DNA from: an uncultured Alphaproteobacteria bacterium
Lineage (GTDB): Bacteria; Pseudomonadota; Alphaproteobacteria; Caulobacterales; Hyphomonadaceae
DNA: 7,177 nt
Direction of reading: 5' to 3'
Assembly (NCBI GenBank): GCA_903831485.1
Contig: CAIKXW010000060.1
Span: 1 to 7,177 of the forward strand
Below are positions 5,841 to 7,177 of this stretch, one piece after another. The position numbers were made by a program, and so were the translations under genes. The first letter of the stretch is position 1; each line of letters begins with the position of its first letter. The notes beneath the pieces are model-generated. The model saw only the letters and a list, made by a program, of their open reading frames with translations, ran no database searches and had not been told where the DNA came from.

Positions 5841-7177
5841 GCCTGCTTCCCTCCGGCCGGATGATGCGCAGAGCTTCCTCGATCGTGGTCTCGCCGCGCA
5901 GCACAGCCTCCCGCGCCGATTGTGCAAGTTGCGGCGCGTTGGCGAAGGCATGCGCCTCCAGCTCGCCCTCGGGCGCATTCGCCGAGATCAACCGACGCAG
6001 GCCTTCATCGGCACGCACCAGCTCAAACAGGCCTAGCCTGCCTGCATAGCCGGTGCCCCCACACTGCGGGCATCCGGCAGCGCGGTAGATCATCGCGCCC
6101 GGCGTGATGCCGGCGAGCGCCGCGCCCGTTGCATCGACAGCTTCAGCCCTGCGGCACGCCATGCAGACGCGCCGCACGAGCCGCTGCGCGATCACGCCGC
6201 GCAGGGTGGAGGCGATCAGGAATGGCTCGATCCCGATATCGCGAAGGCGCGTCACCGCGCCGATGGCGTCATTGGTGTGCAGCGTCGTCAGCACCAGGTG
6301 GCCGGTCAGGCTCGCCTGCACCGCGATCTGCGCCGTCTCCGCGTCGCGGATTTCGCCCACCATCACCACGTTCGGGTTCTGGCGCAGGATTGCCCGCAGC
6401 CCGGCCGCGAACGTCATGCCGACCTTAGCATTCACCTGTGTCTGCCCGATGCCGTCGATGGCGTACTCGATCGGGTCTTCGATCGTCAGGATTGTCCTGC
6501 TTGCGTCATTCAGCAGGCGCAGGCCCGCATAAAGCGTGGTCGTCTTGCCAGCGCCCGTGGGACCCGTCACCAGCACGATGCCGTTGGGCTCCTTCAGTGC
6601 TGCACGGAACGCGCCAGCGATGTCCTCCGGCATGCCGAGATCGTCCAGCTGCAGGCCCACGCGTTCGCGATCCAGCAGGCGCAACACCACACGCTCACCC
6701 GCCTTCGCGGGCAGGGTGGACACGCGCACGTCCAGCGTGCGCCCGCCAATCGTCAGCGAGATACGCCCGTCCTGCGGCACGCGCCGCTCTGCTATATCAA
6801 GCCGCGACATAACCTTGATGCGCGAGACCAGGACAGGCGCGAGCCGCGCCGGCAGACGCGCCGTCTCAGACATCACGCCGTCCACGCGCATGCGGATTAC
6901 AAGCTCTGTATCGTAGGGCTCCATGTGGATGTCGGACGCGCCGATGCGCGCCGCTTCCGCCATCAGCCCATTGATGAGACGGATAACCGGCGCGTCGTCG
7001 CGCGCGTCCAGAAGGTCCGCAACCGGCGGCAGCCCGTCGATCTCGCCCAGAGCGTCGGAGCGGCCCATCTCCTCCGCCGCGCCCACATCGATGCCGGATG
7101 CGCCATAGACTTCAGCAAGCTTACGCTCGAACTCGCCCGTGCTGACGGTCTCGACAACCAACCGTGCGCCGCCGAGC
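5827..7177 (-). CDS. gspE: GspE, type II secretion ATPase (5'-truncated)
   Basis: Cytoplasmic hexameric secretion ATPase of the PilB/GspE family that powers pseudopilus assembly. The frame is open to the window edge, so the true start lies outside; 449 residues plus the TGA stop are present. Numbering from the first complete codon (7176), a N2E-type domain (about 60-165, with VPQDGRISL) precedes the C-terminal ATPase. The Walker A motif GPTGAGKTTT is at about 205-214, an Asp box with TIEDPIEY at about 231-238, Walker B VVMVGEIRD at about 270-278 and the His box GHLVLTTLHTND at about 292-303. A zinc-binding tetracysteine loop (CMAC ... CPQC; Cys 338, 341, 369, 372) is intact and typical of GspE/PilB rather than PilT. 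Family members are usually about 500 or more residues, so I infer that the GspL-binding N1 region is mostly missing. A TTG at 7161 could be mistaken for the start, but coding potential continues upstream. The 3' end overlaps gspF by 14 bases. Confidence 0.97.
   Translation of the reverse strand, partial: LGGARLVVETVSTGEFERKLAEVYGASGIDVGAAEEMGRSDALGEIDGLPPVADLLDARDDAPVIRLINGLMAEAARIGASDIHMEPYDTELVIRMRVDGVMSETARLPARLAPVLVSRIKVMSRLDIAERRVPQDGRISLTIGGRTLDVRVSTLPAKAGERVVLRLLDRERVGLQLDDLGMPEDIAGAFRAALKEPNGIVLVTGPTGAGKTTTLYAGLRLLNDASRTILTIEDPIEYAIDGIGQTQVNAKVGMTFAAGLRAILRQNPNVVMVGEIRDAETAQIAVQASLTGHLVLTTLHTNDAIGAVTRLRDIGIEPFLIASTLRGVIAQRLVRRVCMACRRAEAVDATGAALAGITPGAMIYRAAGCPQCGGTGYAGRLGLFELVRADEGLRRLISANAPEGELEAHAFANAPQLAQSAREAVLRGETTIEEALRIIRPEGSRHADL
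5849..5854 (-). promoter_or_regulatory. Shine-Dalgarno site of gspF
   Basis: GGAGGG on the minus strand, 8 bases before the ATG at 5840 and inside the last codons of gspE. It settles the gspF start, because the open frame runs further upstream without family similarity. Confidence 0.75.

Noticed and set aside
5461..6036. Plus-strand frame of 191 codons across the gspE/gspF junction
   Set aside because: Spans two well-supported minus-strand genes and has no recognisable features.
6963..7161. TTG at 7161 as the real gspE start
   Set aside because: The same frame continues to the window edge (LGGAR precedes it), no clear Shine-Dalgarno is visible in the few available bases, and GspE proteins are normally longer, so truncation by the window is the simpler reading.

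Overview
This window is one densely packed minus-strand gene cluster for a type II secretion system (T2SS, general secretory pathway). Read from right to left it encodes gspE (5'-truncated at the right edge), gspF, gspG, gspH, gspI, gspJ, gspK, gspL, gspM and gspN (3'-truncated at the left edge). All ten are assigned from sequence-visible family features: Walker A/B, Asp and His boxes and a tetracysteine zinc site in GspE; two T2SF repeats in GspF; prepilin cleavage sites before hydrophobic N-termini in GspG to GspK; single membrane anchors in GspL, GspM and GspN. The G+C-rich composition and the gene order fit a proteobacterium. An alphaproteobacterium (for example a Hyphomonadaceae/Caulobacterales or Sphingomonadales type) is my best guess, but the window holds no marker gene to prove it.

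Layout: 7177-5827 gspE (cytoplasmic ATPase); 5840-4638 gspF (inner-membrane platform); 4698-4216 gspG (major pseudopilin, start uncertain); 4202-3759 gspH, 3762-3394 gspI, 3397-2810 gspJ and 2813-1821 gspK (minor pseudopilins); 1824-775 gspL and 778-317 gspM (assembly platform); 320-1 gspN. There is essentially no intergenic DNA. The only gap is 13 bases between gspG and gspH. Six successive junctions from H/I to M/N are 4-base stop/start overlaps (five ATGA, one GTGA), so translation is probably coupled. No promoter, terminator, RNA gene, repeat array, mobile element or CRISPR was seen. The promoter and the missing parts (GspC, the GspD secretin, the GspO prepilin peptidase) must lie outside.

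How the parts work together (family knowledge): GspE hydrolyses ATP on the cytoplasmic face, docked to GspL and GspF. The energy drives addition of GspG subunits, after prepilin peptidase cleavage, onto a periplasmic pseudopilus thought to be primed by the GspI/GspJ/GspK tip and GspH. This moves folded periplasmic exoproteins through the outer-membrane secretin. GspM partners GspL. GspN is an accessory inner-membrane protein found in only some systems.

I do not see a previously undescribed system here. The points worth a second look are small: the gspG start (CTG overlapping the gspF stop, or an upstream ATG with a good Shine-Dalgarno), a three-residue leader in GspJ, altered conserved positions in GspK and GspF, and the run of overlapping junctions.
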